Shown here piece by piece: positions 7,945-17,413 of a DNA stretch of 64,000 nt. The stretch comes from Aidingimonas lacisalsi (GTDB lineage: Bacteria; Pseudomonadota; Gammaproteobacteria; Pseudomonadales; Halomonadaceae). Position numbers and translations under genes: made by a program. The notes under the pieces were generated by a model. That model saw only the letters and a program-made list of their open reading frames with translations. It made no database searches and had not been told where the DNA came from. The stretch lies in NCBI RefSeq assembly GCF_008079445.1, contig NZ_VRYH01000001.1:417196-481195 (forward strand), read 5' to 3'. Position 1 is the stretch's first letter, and the number at the start of each line of letters is the position of its first letter.

Positions 7945-9285
7945 TCATAGGCTGGTCACAAAGACCAGAATGACACCGATTGGTGCCACGAATCTCGCCA
8001 GCAGATTCCAGACCATTGCACCACTGTCACCGAGTCCCAGTTCGTCGCGAACACTGCGACGTTCCAGGCACCAGCCAACGAAGATGATCGCAGCCAGGCC
8101 GGTCAGCGGCAGCATGAACTTGCTGGTCAGAGTATCGAGGAAGTCGAAGATGCTCAGTCCCAGAATGAGCACGTCACTCCAGACATTGAAGGAAAGCAGC
8201 GCCGCAACGCCCAGAGCCCAGATTGCACAGCCACTGACCAGAGTGGCGGCAATACGAGACAACGGTGTCCGCTCCTCGATGAACTCGACCGTCGGTTCCA
8301 GCAACGAAATGGCCGAGGTCAATGCGGCAAAGGTCAGCAGCAGGAAGAAAATCAATCCCAGGAAGGCACCGCCACCTAGATTGCCGAATGCCAGTGGCAA
8401 CGTCACGAATATCAGCCCCGGTCCCTCACTGGGATCCAGGCCATTGGCGAAGACAATGGGGAAGATCGCCAGGCCGGCAACCAGGGCAATGACGGTATCC
8501 AGAATCACCACGGTACGCGCGGTCCTGAGCAGATCGACGTTTTCGCCCAGGTAGGAGCCATAGGCCATCATGATCCCCATACCCAACGATAGCGTGAAAA
8601 AGGCCTGTCCCATGGCTGCCAGTATGACGCTACCATCGATCGCGCTCAGATCGGGGTTGAACATGAAAGCCAAGGTCTCGCCAAAGTGCCCTGTGGTCAG
8701 GCCATAAACCACCAGCACCAGCAACAGAATGCCCAGGGCGGGCATCAGGGTCCGTACCGCGCCTTCCAATCCCTTGGTCACACCACGCGCAACGATGCCT
8801 ATCACCAGCACCATGAAGAGCGAATGCCAGCCCAACAGCACACCCGGACTGGCAAGCATGCCGTTGAAGAGTTCACCGACGCCGTCGGCATCCTGGCCGG
8901 CGAACGTGCCACTGATCGAATTCACCGTATAGGAAAGGGACCAGCCACCAATCACGCTATAAAACGAGAGAATCAGAAAACCGGCCAGCACACCGCTCAG
9001 ACCCACCAACCCCCAAGCGGGGCTGTGACCATTCTGACGTGCCTGCTCGGTCATGGTATTGATGGGATTTTTCTGCCCCCGCCTACCGATCAACCATTCG
9101 GATACCAGGATCGGCAAGCCGACCAGCGCGATACAGAGCAGATAGACCAGCACGAAAGCCGCGCCACCGCTGTCCCCGACCATGTAGGGGAACTTCCAGA
9201 TATTGCCTAGACCCACTGCGGAACCGGTGACCGCCAGGATAAAGGTCAGTCGTGAAGACCACTGCGCATGAAGTTGTTTCGCCAT
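7945..9285 (-). CDS. Sodium-dependent transporter, NSS (SNF) family
   Basis: This 446-residue, about 11-helix inner-membrane protein belongs to the neurotransmitter:sodium symporter family, which imports amino acids or similar amines with sodium. The first-helix signature GSAVGLGNIWKFPY (about residues 21-34) contains the residues that form the sodium and substrate sites. The glycine-rich QAFFTLSLGMGIMMAYGSY segment matches transmembrane helix 6 of the family. Length fits bacterial members with 11 or 12 helices. It stands alone, flanked by a DUF72 gene upstream. Sodium coupling fits a halophilic host; the substrate cannot be told. Confidence 0.9.
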   Translation of the reverse strand: MAKQLHAQWSSRLTFILAVTGSAVGLGNIWKFPYMVGDSGGAAFVLVYLLCIALVGLPILVSEWLIGRRGQKNPINTMTEQARQNGHSPAWGLVGLSGVLAGFLILSFYSVIGGWSLSYTVNSISGTFAGQDADGVGELFNGMLASPGVLLGWHSLFMVLVIGIVARGVTKGLEGAVRTLMPALGILLLVLVVYGLTTGHFGETLAFMFNPDLSAIDGSVILAAMGQAFFTLSLGMGIMMAYGSYLGENVDLLRTARTVVILDTVIALVAGLAIFPIVFANGLDPSEGPGLIFVTLPLAFGNLGGGAFLGLIFFLLLTFAALTSAISLLEPTVEFIEERTPLSRIAATLVSGCAIWALGVAALLSFNVWSDVLILGLSIFDFLDTLTSKFMLPLTGLAAIIFVGWCLERRSVRDELGLGDSGAMVWNLLARFVAPIGVILVFVTSL

Positions 9286-9469
9286 TGATTCACCTGAAAA
9301 TTACATGTTCCGCCATTGCTGCCATCGCTCGGCAGGAACGATGACATTGTGCTTATTGTCGCTGATCTGTCCCGATGGATCGCACCGGGCAAGGAGGGGG
9401 ACAAAACTAGCCGATCATACGCTTGTTGGCCAGAGGCAATGGGCAATAATCGATCCCGCGGATATCGCC

Positions 9470-10330
9470 TCAAAAGAGCAGGTTTTGTCGCTCACCGGCA
9501 AAGTCAGCCAAATCGGGAAGTCCGATGCTTGTTGCCAGTTGGCGATGAAAGTGTCGTGCCAATTCCGGGGCATGACGATTATCCGGTGTATGCACAAAGA
9601 GAAAAGGGGTTTTCCCCTGATTTATCCACAACCTTAACCGTTCGATCCAGGGTAAAAAATAACGATCGTTACGTACCCGATCGAAATGGCCTATGAAGCG
9701 AACGATGGGGTTATTTGCCGTGGAAATCACGTGTAATGGGAGTTTCGGCTTTTCCGACTGTGCCTGGAACAAACGCGGATCATTATCAGTTGGTTCCGAA
9801 AACAATGACCTGACATCAAGCATCACGCGATCTATTCCATGACTTATCAACAGGCGGTTGAAATGACGCTCGACCCTTCCCTTGTGGAAAAAATGCTCAT
9901 GTCGCACCTCGACGGCACCCCGGATATGTTCAGGCCAACGCGATAGCAGTGTGTCGAGCTTGGGAAGCTCCGCTTCATCGAAATCTCGCGGCAACTGGAT
10001 CATGATCGGACCGAGACGATCATGTAGTGGCGCCAAGCGTTCAAAAAAGCCATCGACATCGGCATCGACATGATGCAATCGTCGCTGATGGGTAAGCTCG
10101 GCAGGCAACTTGAAGCAGAAACGGAAATCGGACGGCGCCTGGCTTGCCCAGGACGCCACTGTCGCTTCCGATGGTGCACCACTATAGAACGTGGTGTTTC
10201 CTTCCACCGCATTGAAGACCCTGGCGTAGTCCGCCAGGCGGCTCTCCTGTCTGCCATGCGGTGGATACAGGCGACCCCGCCAATCGTTATTGGCCCACAT
10301 GGCCATGCCGATGTGCATCATGTCGGTCAC
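9470..10330 (-). CDS. DUF72 family protein (YecE-like)
   Basis: The 286-residue protein matches the DUF72/YecE family, which folds as a TIM barrel and whose function is unknown. Typical features are the N-terminal IGMAMWANNDWRGRLYP segment, the VEGNTTFYSGAPSEATVASW region, FRFCFKLPAELTHQRRL, and the C-terminal block with YFLPWIERLRLW and PFLFVHTPDNRHAPELAR. No signal peptide or membrane segment is seen. It lies alone between the sodium symporter gene and cobQ. An alternative start four codons downstream (MMHIGM) is possible. Confidence 0.85.
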   Translation of the reverse strand: MTDMMHIGMAMWANNDWRGRLYPPHGRQESRLADYARVFNAVEGNTTFYSGAPSEATVASWASQAPSDFRFCFKLPAELTHQRRLHHVDADVDGFFERLAPLHDRLGPIMIQLPRDFDEAELPKLDTLLSRWPEHIRGAVEVRHEHFFHKGRVERHFNRLLISHGIDRVMLDVRSLFSEPTDNDPRLFQAQSEKPKLPLHVISTANNPIVRFIGHFDRVRNDRYFLPWIERLRLWINQGKTPFLFVHTPDNRHAPELARHFHRQLATSIGLPDLADFAGERQNLLF

Positions 10331-10393
10331 ATTGGATCCGGTTAAGGTCAGGATTCAGCACAATCCCGAACATACGCTATAGAAGTGTGAAGA

Positions 10394-11854
10394 CTAGGCG
10401 GATGTAACGAGCGCCATAAGCGCATCCGTATCCGTACTCTCCTCCAGGGCATCCGCCAACCGATCCAGCGTCTGCTGCCGGTGCTGGTGATAGTCGATGG
10501 TTGGTGGGGTCGAGGCGAGTCCCAGTATCTGCAGCAGGCTGGTACAGGCATCCGGGTGGTCGAAGATGCCGTGTAGATAACTGCCCATCACCTGTCCGTC
10601 TTCGCTGATTGCGCCATCGTTTCGATCACCAAGACGCACTAGTGGTCGTTCAAGCGCCTCGCCTGTGGTGACGCCGTTATGGATCTCATAGCCGGTCACC
10701 GGGATGTCCCGCTCGGTCTCCAACAGCAATCGGCCTGCGACGTTCTCCAGCTGCTTGCCCACCACCATGCGGGTTTCCATTGCCAGCAGCCCCAGTCCGG
10801 GGGTCGATCCGGGCTCACCCTCGAGACCCGCCGGATCATGCAGTGCCGTTCCCAGCATCTGGAAACCGCCGCAGATGCCATAGACCATGCCTCCATAACG
10901 CAGGTGGCGATGAATGGCTCGTTCCCAGCCCTGTGCGCGTAGCCACGCCAGATCACTGCGCGTACTCTTGCTCCCCGGCAGCAGGATGACATCGGCCGGT
11001 GGAATCGGTTGCTCGGACCCGATGAATCGAATGTCGACCCCCGGATGCAGACGCAATGGGTCAAAGTCGTTATGGTTACTGATCCGGGGCGGCACCGGTA
11101 CGATCACTTTCAGGGCACCGGGCTCACTGTCGCTACGGGTACCAACGGCATCCTCGGCATCCAGCACCAGCCCGTGCAGGTAAGGCAAGACGCCGAGGAC
11201 CGGTTTGCCGGTACGTTCGCCCAGCCAAGCCAGCCCCGGCTCCAGCAATGCCCGATCGCCCCGGAAACGATTGATCACGAATCCCTGGATTCGTGCACGT
11301 TCACTGTCGGATACCAACGCCAGCGTGCCCACCAGTTGGGCGAATACGCCACCCTTGTCGATATCGCCGACCAGCAGCACCGGGCAGTCGATCGCCTCGG
11401 CGAACCCCATGTTGGCGATATCGTTGGTCCTCAGGTTGATCTCGGCCGGGCTTCCTGCACCTTCGGCGACAATCACGTCGTGACGCTCGGACAATGCCTG
11501 CCAGGCCGCTACCACGGAGTCCCGAGCTTCGGCCTTGTAGGCATGGTAATCCAGCGCATCCATATTGCCATGCACCTGTCCACGCAGGATCACCTGGGCG
11601 CCACGATCGCTCTGTGGCTTGAGCAGGACCGGGTTCATGTCGCTATGCGGCTCGATACCGCAGGCCAGCGCCTGCAATGCCGTAGACCGGCCGATTTCTC
11701 CCCCATCCGCCGTTACTGCACTATTGAGGGCCATGTTCTGGGGTTTGAACGGCGCCACCGACACCCCTTGCCGGGCCAACCAACGACATAAGGCCGCCAC
11801 CACTGTGCTCTTGCCGGCATCGGAAGTCGTGCCTTGAATCATCAAGGTGGTCAC
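10394..11854 (-). CDS. cobQ: Cobyric acid synthase CobQ
   Basis: CobQ amidates four side chains (b, d, e and g) of adenosylcobyrinic acid a,c-diamide with glutamine and ATP, giving cobyric acid. The 486-residue protein shows the N-terminal ATPase domain with [12 protein letters not shown] (residues 8-19) and a C-terminal class I-like glutamine amidotransferase domain with the nucleophile Cys in [11 protein letters not shown] (about 330-340) and the His in [10 protein letters not shown]. Its length is normal. It is the last gene of the cobL-cobE-cobM-cobF-cobO-bluB-cobQ operon and overlaps bluB by 4 bases. Confidence 0.96.
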   Translation of the reverse strand: MTTLMIQGTTSDAGKSTVVAALCRWLARQGVSVAPFKPQNMALNSAVTADGGEIGRSTALQALACGIEPHSDMNPVLLKPQSDRGAQVILRGQVHGNMDALDYHAYKAEARDSVVAAWQALSERHDVIVAEGAGSPAEINLRTNDIANMGFAEAIDCPVLLVGDIDKGGVFAQLVGTLALVSDSERARIQGFVINRFRGDRALLEPGLAWLGERTGKPVLGVLPYLHGLVLDAEDAVGTRSDSEPGALKVIVPVPPRISNHNDFDPLRLHPGVDIRFIGSEQPIPPADVILLPGSKSTRSDLAWLRAQGWERAIHRHLRYGGMVYGICGGFQMLGTALHDPAGLEGEPGSTPGLGLLAMETRMVVGKQLENVAGRLLLETERDIPVTGYEIHNGVTTGEALERPLVRLGDRNDGAISEDGQVMGSYLHGIFDHPDACTSLLQILGLASTPPTIDYHQHRQQTLDRLADALEESTDTDALMALVTSA

Positions 11855-12567
11855 GCGTGCCTCTCCCTCATGTCATCGAGCGCCACCTGCAGTGAGTCAT
11901 TGTCCAGTGGCTGGCCCCAGCCATTGCCATGCACCAGCTCCGTTAACGGCAGACGCTGGCGCCAGCCTGCTTTGGCCAGTTCCGGCCGCTCAAGAAATTC
12001 GCTGACATAGCCCAGACACAGATAGGCCAGTGGATATACGGCATCGGGCAATTCCAGTACCTCGGCAAGTTCGTTCGGGTCGATGATACTGACCCAGCCG
12101 ACACCAATGCCTTCGGCACGCGCCGCCAACCAAAGATTCTCTACCGCCAGACAGGTACTGAACAGATCCATCTCGACAATGCTGGTACGCCCCAACACCG
12201 GTCCTTCACCACGATTCCTGTTACAGGTAATGCAGAGATTGATGGGGCCGTCCAGAATGCCTTCAAGCTTCAGGCTTCGATAGGTCTGCTGTCGTTCATC
12301 GCTGAATTGCGATGCCCCCCGTTCGTTCTCACGCTGGAAAATTCGATGGACCCGCCGGCGTACCGTCAGGCTGTCGATCAACAGAAAATCCCAGGGCTGC
12401 ATGAATCCGACCGAAGGGGCGTGATGGGCAGCGTCCAATAGACGAGCCAGCACGTCGGCGGGAATCGGATCCGGCAGAAACTGGGAGCGAACGTCTCGAC
12501 GCTCATGGATGGCCCGGTAAAGGCCATCCTTTTCCTGTTCCGAGAACGGGGCGTTAGAGTCGTTCAT
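11851..12567 (-). CDS. bluB: 5,6-dimethylbenzimidazole synthase BluB
   Basis: BluB uses molecular oxygen to break down reduced FMN into 5,6-dimethylbenzimidazole, the lower ligand of B12. The 238-residue protein has the nitroreductase-like fold signs: [16 protein letters not shown] near the N-terminus (FMN phosphate contacts), the [14 protein letters not shown] motif and the C-terminal [16 protein letters not shown] tail seen in BluB. I chose the ATG at 12567, which has a GGGAG site 6 bases upstream, over an in-frame ATG 19 codons earlier. It overlaps cobQ by 4 bases and follows cobO after 43 bases. Its presence means the locus makes true cobalamin aerobically. Confidence 0.93.
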   Translation of the reverse strand: MNDSNAPFSEQEKDGLYRAIHERRDVRSQFLPDPIPADVLARLLDAAHHAPSVGFMQPWDFLLIDSLTVRRRVHRIFQRENERGASQFSDERQQTYRSLKLEGILDGPINLCITCNRNRGEGPVLGRTSIVEMDLFSTCLAVENLWLAARAEGIGVGWVSIIDPNELAEVLELPDAVYPLAYLCLGYVSEFLERPELAKAGWRQRLPLTELVHGNGWGQPLDNDSLQVALDDMRERHA

Positions 12568-12610
12568 GACACTCTCCCATCGGCAAATTGTCGCGTGCAT
12601 GATCAGGCGG

Positions 12611-13216
12611 TTAGAGTTCCACACCTTGCTGGGCTTTTACCCCCTGCTCCTTGAAGGCATGCTTGACTACCTTCATTTCGGTGACGGTATCCGCCAACTC
12701 CACCAGCGCCTCGGGGGCATGGCGGCCGGTGACGATGGCGTGCTGCATGGGCGGACGCGCCTGCAGGTCGTCCAGCACCCGGTCGATATCCAGATACGCG
12801 TGCCGCAGAACGATGTTGAGTTCATCGAGTAGCACCAGATCATAGCTATCGTCGGCGAGCATCCGGCAAGCTTCGCTCCAGGCGGCTTCGGCGGCTTTGA
12901 TGTCCTTGTCGCGATCCTGGGTCTCCCAGGTATAGCCCTCGCCCATCACGTGGTAGTCGACATTGGGCAGTTGGCGGAAGAAGGCCTCCTCACCGGTCTG
13001 GAACTTGCCCTTGATGAACTGCACCACACCGACCTGCATACCGTGGCCCAGCGCACGGGCCAGCATGCCGAAGCCCGAACTGCTCTTGCCCTTGCCCGGC
13101 CCGGTGAGCACCAGCAGCACGCCCTGCTCCTTGTCGGCGGCAGCGATGCGCTCGTTCATGATCTTCTGCTTGTGAGTCATGCGCTCGGCATGGCGTTGTG
13201 GGTCGACTTTCTGCAT
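12611..13216 (-). CDS. cobO: Cob(I)yrinic acid a,c-diamide adenosyltransferase CobO
   Basis: This 201-residue enzyme transfers the adenosyl group of ATP to reduced cobalt in corrinoids. It matches the CobO/BtuR/CobA family: P-loop GPGKGKSSSGFG (about residues 38-49), the GVVQFIKGKFQTGE segment, YDLVLLDELNIVL (Walker B region) and the C-terminal VVKHAFKEQGVKAQQGVEL ending that is nearly invariant in the family. It starts 2 bases before the cobF stop region, with a GGAGGA ribosome-binding site inside the end of cobF, and precedes bluB in the operon. Confidence 0.95.
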   Translation of the reverse strand: MQKVDPQRHAERMTHKQKIMNERIAAADKEQGVLLVLTGPGKGKSSSGFGMLARALGHGMQVGVVQFIKGKFQTGEEAFFRQLPNVDYHVMGEGYTWETQDRDKDIKAAEAAWSEACRMLADDSYDLVLLDELNIVLRHAYLDIDRVLDDLQARPPMQHAIVTGRHAPEALVELADTVTEMKVVKHAFKEQGVKAQQGVEL

Positions 13217-13217
13217 T

Positions 13218-14012
13218 TCATCCTCCTGCGGTGTCGATTTGGCCGTCCGTCAAGCTTGGCGTCCGAGCCAGCAAGTAGGCGTCCATGATCCAGCCGTGCC
13301 GCTCGCGCAGGGCAGCACGGTGCGTGATGATCGACGGAGCCACGTCCACCAGCCAGCCGTCGATCAGGCTCTGCTTGTCCATGCCCAGATAGGCGCCCCA
13401 CCAGATGTAAAGGCCCTCAGGCGGTAACGCCTCGAAGGCGCCCCCACTGTCGAGCATGACCGCGACGCTGGCGGCATCAGTGGGCCAGCCGCGCTCGCGC
13501 AGACGCCGCCCAGTGGTGATCTGGACCGGCTCGGCGATCGCATTGAGGGGAATACGGTGCTCGGCGGTGAGGACCTGCAGGCTGGTGATTCCCGGCACCA
13601 CCTCCATCTCAACCGCCTGCCCGGCAGCACTCAGGCGCTTGGCGATGCGCAGACTGCTGTCATACAGCGACGGGTCCCCCCAGATCAGCATGGCGACTCG
13701 TCCGCCCGCCGGCAGATGGGTCGCCATGAGTTCCGCCCAGACATGTGCAATCGCCCCGTGCCAGTCGTCCACCGCGCCCAGATAATCGGCACTGGCGTCG
13801 CGGTGCGGTAGATCGAACTCCACGACCCGGGTCCGTGATGACGACTCCAGGAGATCCCGGCACAGCAACCGACGCAGGTCGACCAGATCCGACTTGGCGT
13901 CTCCCTTGCGCGGCAGCAGAACAAGATCCGCCGCATTGAGGGTCCGAATGGCGGCCAGGGTGACATGATCGGGGTTGCCCGTGCCGATGCCGATCAGCGA
14001 GAGCTGGATCAT
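13218..14012 (-). CDS. cobF: Precorrin-6A synthase (deacetylating) CobF
   Basis: CobF methylates C-1 of the corrin ring and releases acetate, a step of the oxygen-dependent B12 pathway only. The 264-residue protein has the tetrapyrrole methylase fold: the glycine-rich N-terminus [18 protein letters not shown], the [16 protein letters not shown] loop near residue 110 and the [15 protein letters not shown] motif. These are the positions of the S-adenosylmethionine-binding loops in this family, and the specific wording matches CobF rather than CbiD, which replaces it in the anaerobic route. It overlaps cobM by 4 bases. Confidence 0.95.
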   Translation of the reverse strand: MIQLSLIGIGTGNPDHVTLAAIRTLNAADLVLLPRKGDAKSDLVDLRRLLCRDLLESSSRTRVVEFDLPHRDASADYLGAVDDWHGAIAHVWAELMATHLPAGGRVAMLIWGDPSLYDSSLRIAKRLSAAGQAVEMEVVPGITSLQVLTAEHRIPLNAIAEPVQITTGRRLRERGWPTDAASVAVMLDSGGAFEALPPEGLYIWWGAYLGMDKQSLIDGWLVDVAPSIITHRAALRERHGWIMDAYLLARTPSLTDGQIDTAGG

Positions 14013-14821
14013 GACACCTCCCCCTCGTCGCCGGGGACAGGGGCAGTGCCGGCGAAGGGCGAGTCCGCCGACTGGGGCCGGAACCGGCGGTCATAGCCGA
14101 GCGCATACAGACAACTCTCCTGGAAATCCTCACTGCCCAGCACCGGACCCACCAGGATTATCGCCGTCCGCTGCAGGCTGTCATCGACCCGGGAAGCTAT
14201 CGTCGATAACTGTCCTCGAACCACCCGCTCATCGGGCCAGCTGGCTCGCCATACGATGGCCACCGGGCAATCGCCGCCATAGAAGGGCACCAGTTCCTCC
14301 ACTACCCGGTCAAGCTTATTGACGGACAGGTGAATCGCCAGGGTGGCACCGGTCTTCGCGAAGTTGGCCAGGGTTTCGCCGTCCGGCATGGCGCTGGCCC
14401 GTCCCGGTGTCCGGGTCAGCACGACGGATTGCGCTACCCCTGGCAGGGTCAGCTCTTGTCCCAGGGCGGCGGCCACCGCAGAGAAGGACGGCACCCCCGG
14501 GGTGATGGCATAGGGAATGTCCAGCTCGCGCAGCCGACGCAACTGCTCTCCCGTAGCGGACCAGACCGATAAGTCCCCGGAATGCAATCGGGCCACGTCC
14601 AGACCTGCGGCATGGGCGCTATGCATCTCGTCGATGATCTCATCCAGCGACAGAGGTGCGGTGTTGATGATGCGAGCCCCTTCCGGGCAGTGCTCGAGTA
14701 CCTGCTCAGGTACCAGCGAGCCTGCGTAGAGGCACACGGGACTCGATGCAATGAGATCCCGCCCACGCAACGTCAGGAGATCCGGAGCGCCGGGACCGGC
14801 ACCGATGAAATGTATCGTCAT
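14009..14821 (-). CDS. cobM: Precorrin-4 C11-methyltransferase CobM
   Basis: CobM adds the methyl group at C-11 of precorrin-4. The 270-residue protein begins [20 protein letters not shown], the standard start of this methylase family, and has [19 protein letters not shown] and the [20 protein letters not shown] motif. The open frame continues 81 codons upstream, but that part is out of frame over cobE and has no family likeness, so the ATG at 14821 is the true start. The stop overlaps the cobF start by 4 bases. The last about 20 residues (after RFRPQS) are extra and rich in Pro and acidic residues. Confidence 0.95.
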   Translation of the reverse strand: MTIHFIGAGPGAPDLLTLRGRDLIASSPVCLYAGSLVPEQVLEHCPEGARIINTAPLSLDEIIDEMHSAHAAGLDVARLHSGDLSVWSATGEQLRRLRELDIPYAITPGVPSFSAVAAALGQELTLPGVAQSVVLTRTPGRASAMPDGETLANFAKTGATLAIHLSVNKLDRVVEELVPFYGGDCPVAIVWRASWPDERVVRGQLSTIASRVDDSLQRTAIILVGPVLGSEDFQESCLYALGYDRRFRPQSADSPFAGTAPVPGDEGEVS

Positions 14822-14823
14822 GC

Positions 14824-15219
14824 TCAGACTCCTCTGGCCACCGCGGCGGTGGCCATTCGATCCATTGAAACCAGCCGGGTGCCGAGCAAGGTCGCACCGG
14901 GCCCCGCCGCCAGCAGGGCGACAGCCTCGGCGACGCTGCCCGTTCCCCGGGCCTGCAGACTGTGCCTGGAGCGAGTGAGAGTGGCGGCGGACGGCAGGTC
15001 CGCATCGGCCACGGAGATCACCCCGATCCCTCGCACGCGCCCCAGTGCCTGCACCAGCGGCCACAGCGTCCGGGTCGCAGCCAGCCGGTCGACACCGCCA
15101 TAGCGTGACTCGAGCTGCTCCAGCGCCTCGTTCAGCGATTCCAGACGCGCGCCCCGGCGCAAGCCGAAGCCGGCCACTGTTACCGGATCACTCGCCACGC
15201 TCACCGGGTCACCCGCCAC
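14824..15219 (-). CDS. cobE: Cobalamin biosynthesis protein CobE (CbiG C-terminal-like)
   Basis: The 131-residue protein corresponds to CobE, a small single-domain protein similar to the C-terminal half of CbiG. Its exact biochemical role in the aerobic pathway is not established; it is found with the cob methylases. Visible family features are [15 protein letters not shown] near the N-terminus and the C-terminal [17 protein letters not shown] segment. It overlaps the end of cobL by 19 bases and its stop is 2 bases before the cobM start, so it is translated as part of the operon. Confidence 0.85.
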   Translation of the reverse strand: MAGDPVSVASDPVTVAGFGLRRGARLESLNEALEQLESRYGGVDRLAATRTLWPLVQALGRVRGIGVISVADADLPSAATLTRSRHSLQARGTGSVAEAVALLAAGPGATLLGTRLVSMDRMATAAVARGV

Positions 15220-16412
15220 TGCACGATGGGATAACTGGCTTGCCAGCCCCGCCGACTGCCGATGGAAGCGGCGGTGGCCAGTTCGAGACGTAACAGTTCA
15301 CCGCCGGCCTGCTGATGCCAATGGGACAGCAGGGCCTCGGACTCCAGCGTCACCGCATTGGCCACCAGACGCACGCCGGCCGGCAGACGTTGCCACAGCG
15401 TGTCAAGCAGCGTCTCCGACAATCCGCCCCCGACGAAGACCGCATCGGGCGGCGAGCGATCGCCCAGTGCCTCAGGGGCGCTTCCTTCCACCACCTCGAG
15501 CCAGTCGACGCCCAACAGGCGCGCATTGCGCTCCGCCCGCGCCGCACGCTCACTGGCACGCTCGAAGGCCACGGCCTGGTTGTCCGGATGGGCCAGCAGC
15601 CACTCGATGACAATCGAACCCGACCCCGTTCCGATATCCCACAACCGCTCCCCCGGTGTCGGTGCCAAGGCCGCCAGGGTCATGGCGCGCACGGTCTGCT
15701 TGGTGATCTGGCCGTCGTGTTCGAACCAGTCATCCGCGCGACCGGCGGTCAGCGGCAAGACCGGCCCATCCCCGGCCACGTCCAGGCCCACCGCAACCGG
15801 GTGGAGAATATCGTCTGGCAGGGAGGTATCGGCCTGCACGGTGCGGATGCGCTCGCCGTCACCGCCCAGCGCTTCCAGTACATGCAGCCGAGAGGCGCCG
15901 AAACCGAAGCGCACCAGCCAGCCGGCCAGTTCGATCACGGCGGCCCCGTCCTTCACCAGCACCAGCAAGCGCCGTTCGCGCTGCAGGTAAGGCCGGATCC
16001 GTGTCAGGGGCTTGGCATGCAGGCCCAGGCAGGTACAGCCTTGCAGTGGCCAGCCCAGACGTGATGCGGCCAGGCTGAAGGTGGAGGGTGATGGCAGTGC
16101 CCGCCACTCTCGCTCATCCAGGTCGCGCGCCAGGCTGGTCCCTGCCCCGAACCAGAACGGATCGCCGGATACCAGCATGACGACCCGGCGGCCGCGCTCG
16201 GCCAATAGTTGGGGGATACCGTCCGCGAAAGGTACCGGCCATTCCCGCACCTCGGCAGCCAAAGGCGGCAACAGGCGCAGATGACGACGTGCGCCAAAGA
16301 CCACCTCGGCACCTTCCAGCGCGCTGCGGCTTGCCGCTGTGAGTCCCTCTGTGCCACTCTCCCCCCAGCCTAGAATCGTCAGCCAGGGAGCGTCGTCAAC
16401 GTCAGCCATCAT
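15201..16412 (-). CDS. cobL: Precorrin-6Y C5,15-methyltransferase (decarboxylating) CobL
   Basis: CobL methylates C-5 and C-15 and decarboxylates the acetate side chain of ring C. The 403-residue protein is a fusion of a CbiE-like methylase (about residues 10-205, starting LTILGWGESGTEGL and containing LVSGDPFWFGAGTSLA) and a CbiT-like class I methyltransferase (about 225-400, with LWDIGTGSGSIVIEWL). The frame opens further upstream at a TTG codon (16451) with the GGAGG only 1 base away, so the ATG at 16412 is preferred. It is the first gene of the minus-strand operon running to cobQ. Confidence 0.94.
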   Translation of the reverse strand: MMADVDDAPWLTILGWGESGTEGLTAASRSALEGAEVVFGARRHLRLLPPLAAEVREWPVPFADGIPQLLAERGRRVVMLVSGDPFWFGAGTSLARDLDEREWRALPSPSTFSLAASRLGWPLQGCTCLGLHAKPLTRIRPYLQRERRLLVLVKDGAAVIELAGWLVRFGFGASRLHVLEALGGDGERIRTVQADTSLPDDILHPVAVGLDVAGDGPVLPLTAGRADDWFEHDGQITKQTVRAMTLAALAPTPGERLWDIGTGSGSIVIEWLLAHPDNQAVAFERASERAARAERNARLLGVDWLEVVEGSAPEALGDRSPPDAVFVGGGLSETLLDTLWQRLPAGVRLVANAVTLESEALLSHWHQQAGGELLRLELATAASIGSRRGWQASYPIVQWRVTR

Positions 16413-16666
16413 CTGAATCCCAGTAACGGAGATGAGCTGTTCCGGCGCCAAGCCTCCGCGAGGGCGCTGTAAACCCCTCCATGGGCGCTACTTTTGCCCT
16501 GCGGCGCTATCGCTTCCTGCGCCGCTTGCAGGACCGGGGTTGGCCATCCGTGGCCAGCCCGTTCGGCGGGGTCCGCCTCACCCATGGCAAAAGACCCTCG
16601 CTCCGCCTTGTCCCCGGCGTTCATCTTGCCAACAGCTTGAATGGGAAAGGAGCTCAAGAAGCCCCA
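16413..16666. repeat. Intergenic region between divergent cobL and cobK, possible dispersed repeat
   Basis: These 254 bases separate the divergently transcribed cobL and cobK and must hold both promoters. No cobalamin riboswitch is visible on either strand. Internally, CTTTTGCC (16511-16518) recurs in inverted orientation within the ATGGCAAAAGACC block near 16584-16596. The region is open in the plus frame, giving a cobK N-terminal extension of 62 residues unlike the family, and open in the minus frame as well. The block from about 16435 to 16640 reads like an interspersed element that I have the impression of having seen in other halomonad intergenic regions, but I cannot check this. Only one copy occurs in the window. 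Confidence 0.3.
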
Positions 16667-17413
16667 ATGAAAGTCCTGATCCTGGGGGGCACCTCTGAAG
16701 CCAGTGCCCTGGCCAGCGCCCTGGCCGAACGCTCGATTCCCACCCTGTTCAGCTATGCCGGCCGGGTAACCGTGCCCAGACCGCAGCCAGTGCCTACCCG
16801 CGTCGGCGGTTTTGGCGGTGTGGCAGGTCTGAGCGCCTTCATCACAGAGCAGCGCATCACCCATCTGGTCGATGCCACTCACCCCTTTGCCGAACGCATG
16901 AGCCACAACGCCGTCGTCGCATCCCAGCGCAGCGGTATTCACTGCATCGCCCTGACCCGGCCCCCCTGGGAGCCGATGGCCGGCGATCGCTGGACACGGG
17001 TCGCCGATGTCGCGGCGGCGGTGAATGCCCTGGCCGGTCCGCCACAGCGGGTGCTGTTGGCGATCGGGCGCATGCACCTCAATGCCTTCTCGGCCCAGCC
17101 CCAGCACCACTACCTGCTGAGGTTGGTCGACCATCCCGAGACTCCGCCGCCCCTGCCTCATCACAGTGTGACCCTCGACCGTGGTCCCTTTAGCCTGGAT
17201 GGCGACCTGGCCCTGTTCCGGGAGCATGGCGTCGAATGCCTGGTATGCAAGAATGCCGGCGGCACCGGTGCGGTCGCCAAGCTCACCGCGGCTCGCCAAC
17301 TGGGCCTGGCGGTGGTGATGATCGAGCGGCCGGCATCCCCTCCGCGTCAGGAAGCCCACGGCGTCGACACGGTCCTGGATTGGCTCGGTCATGATGCCGA
17401 ACGCGGCGTATAG
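16667..17413 (+). CDS. cobK: Precorrin-6A reductase CobK
   Basis: CobK reduces precorrin-6A to precorrin-6B with NADPH. The 248-residue protein begins MKVLILGGTSEASALASALA and contains the family blocks VDATHPFAERMSHNAV, GIHCIALTRPPWEP and CLVCKNAGGTGAVAKLTAAR. The frame opens 62 codons upstream, but family similarity begins only at the ATG at 16667, so that is taken as the start; its ribosome-binding site (AAAGGAG) is rather far away at 14 bases. It is the only plus-strand gene of the corrin-ring set. Its last 25 bases overlap the end of cobJ, which is transcribed in the opposite direction. Confidence 0.93.
   Translation: MKVLILGGTSEASALASALAERSIPTLFSYAGRVTVPRPQPVPTRVGGFGGVAGLSAFITEQRITHLVDATHPFAERMSHNAVVASQRSGIHCIALTRPPWEPMAGDRWTRVADVAAAVNALAGPPQRVLLAIGRMHLNAFSAQPQHHYLLRLVDHPETPPPLPHHSVTLDRGPFSLDGDLALFREHGVECLVCKNAGGTGAVAKLTAARQLGLAVVMIERPASPPRQEAHGVDTVLDWLGHDAERGV

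Noticed and set aside
9286..9469. Possible small genes between the sodium symporter and the DUF72 gene
   Set aside because: The short open frames here extend into neighbouring genes, have no ribosome-binding sites and resemble nothing; the gap probably holds only the symporter promoter.
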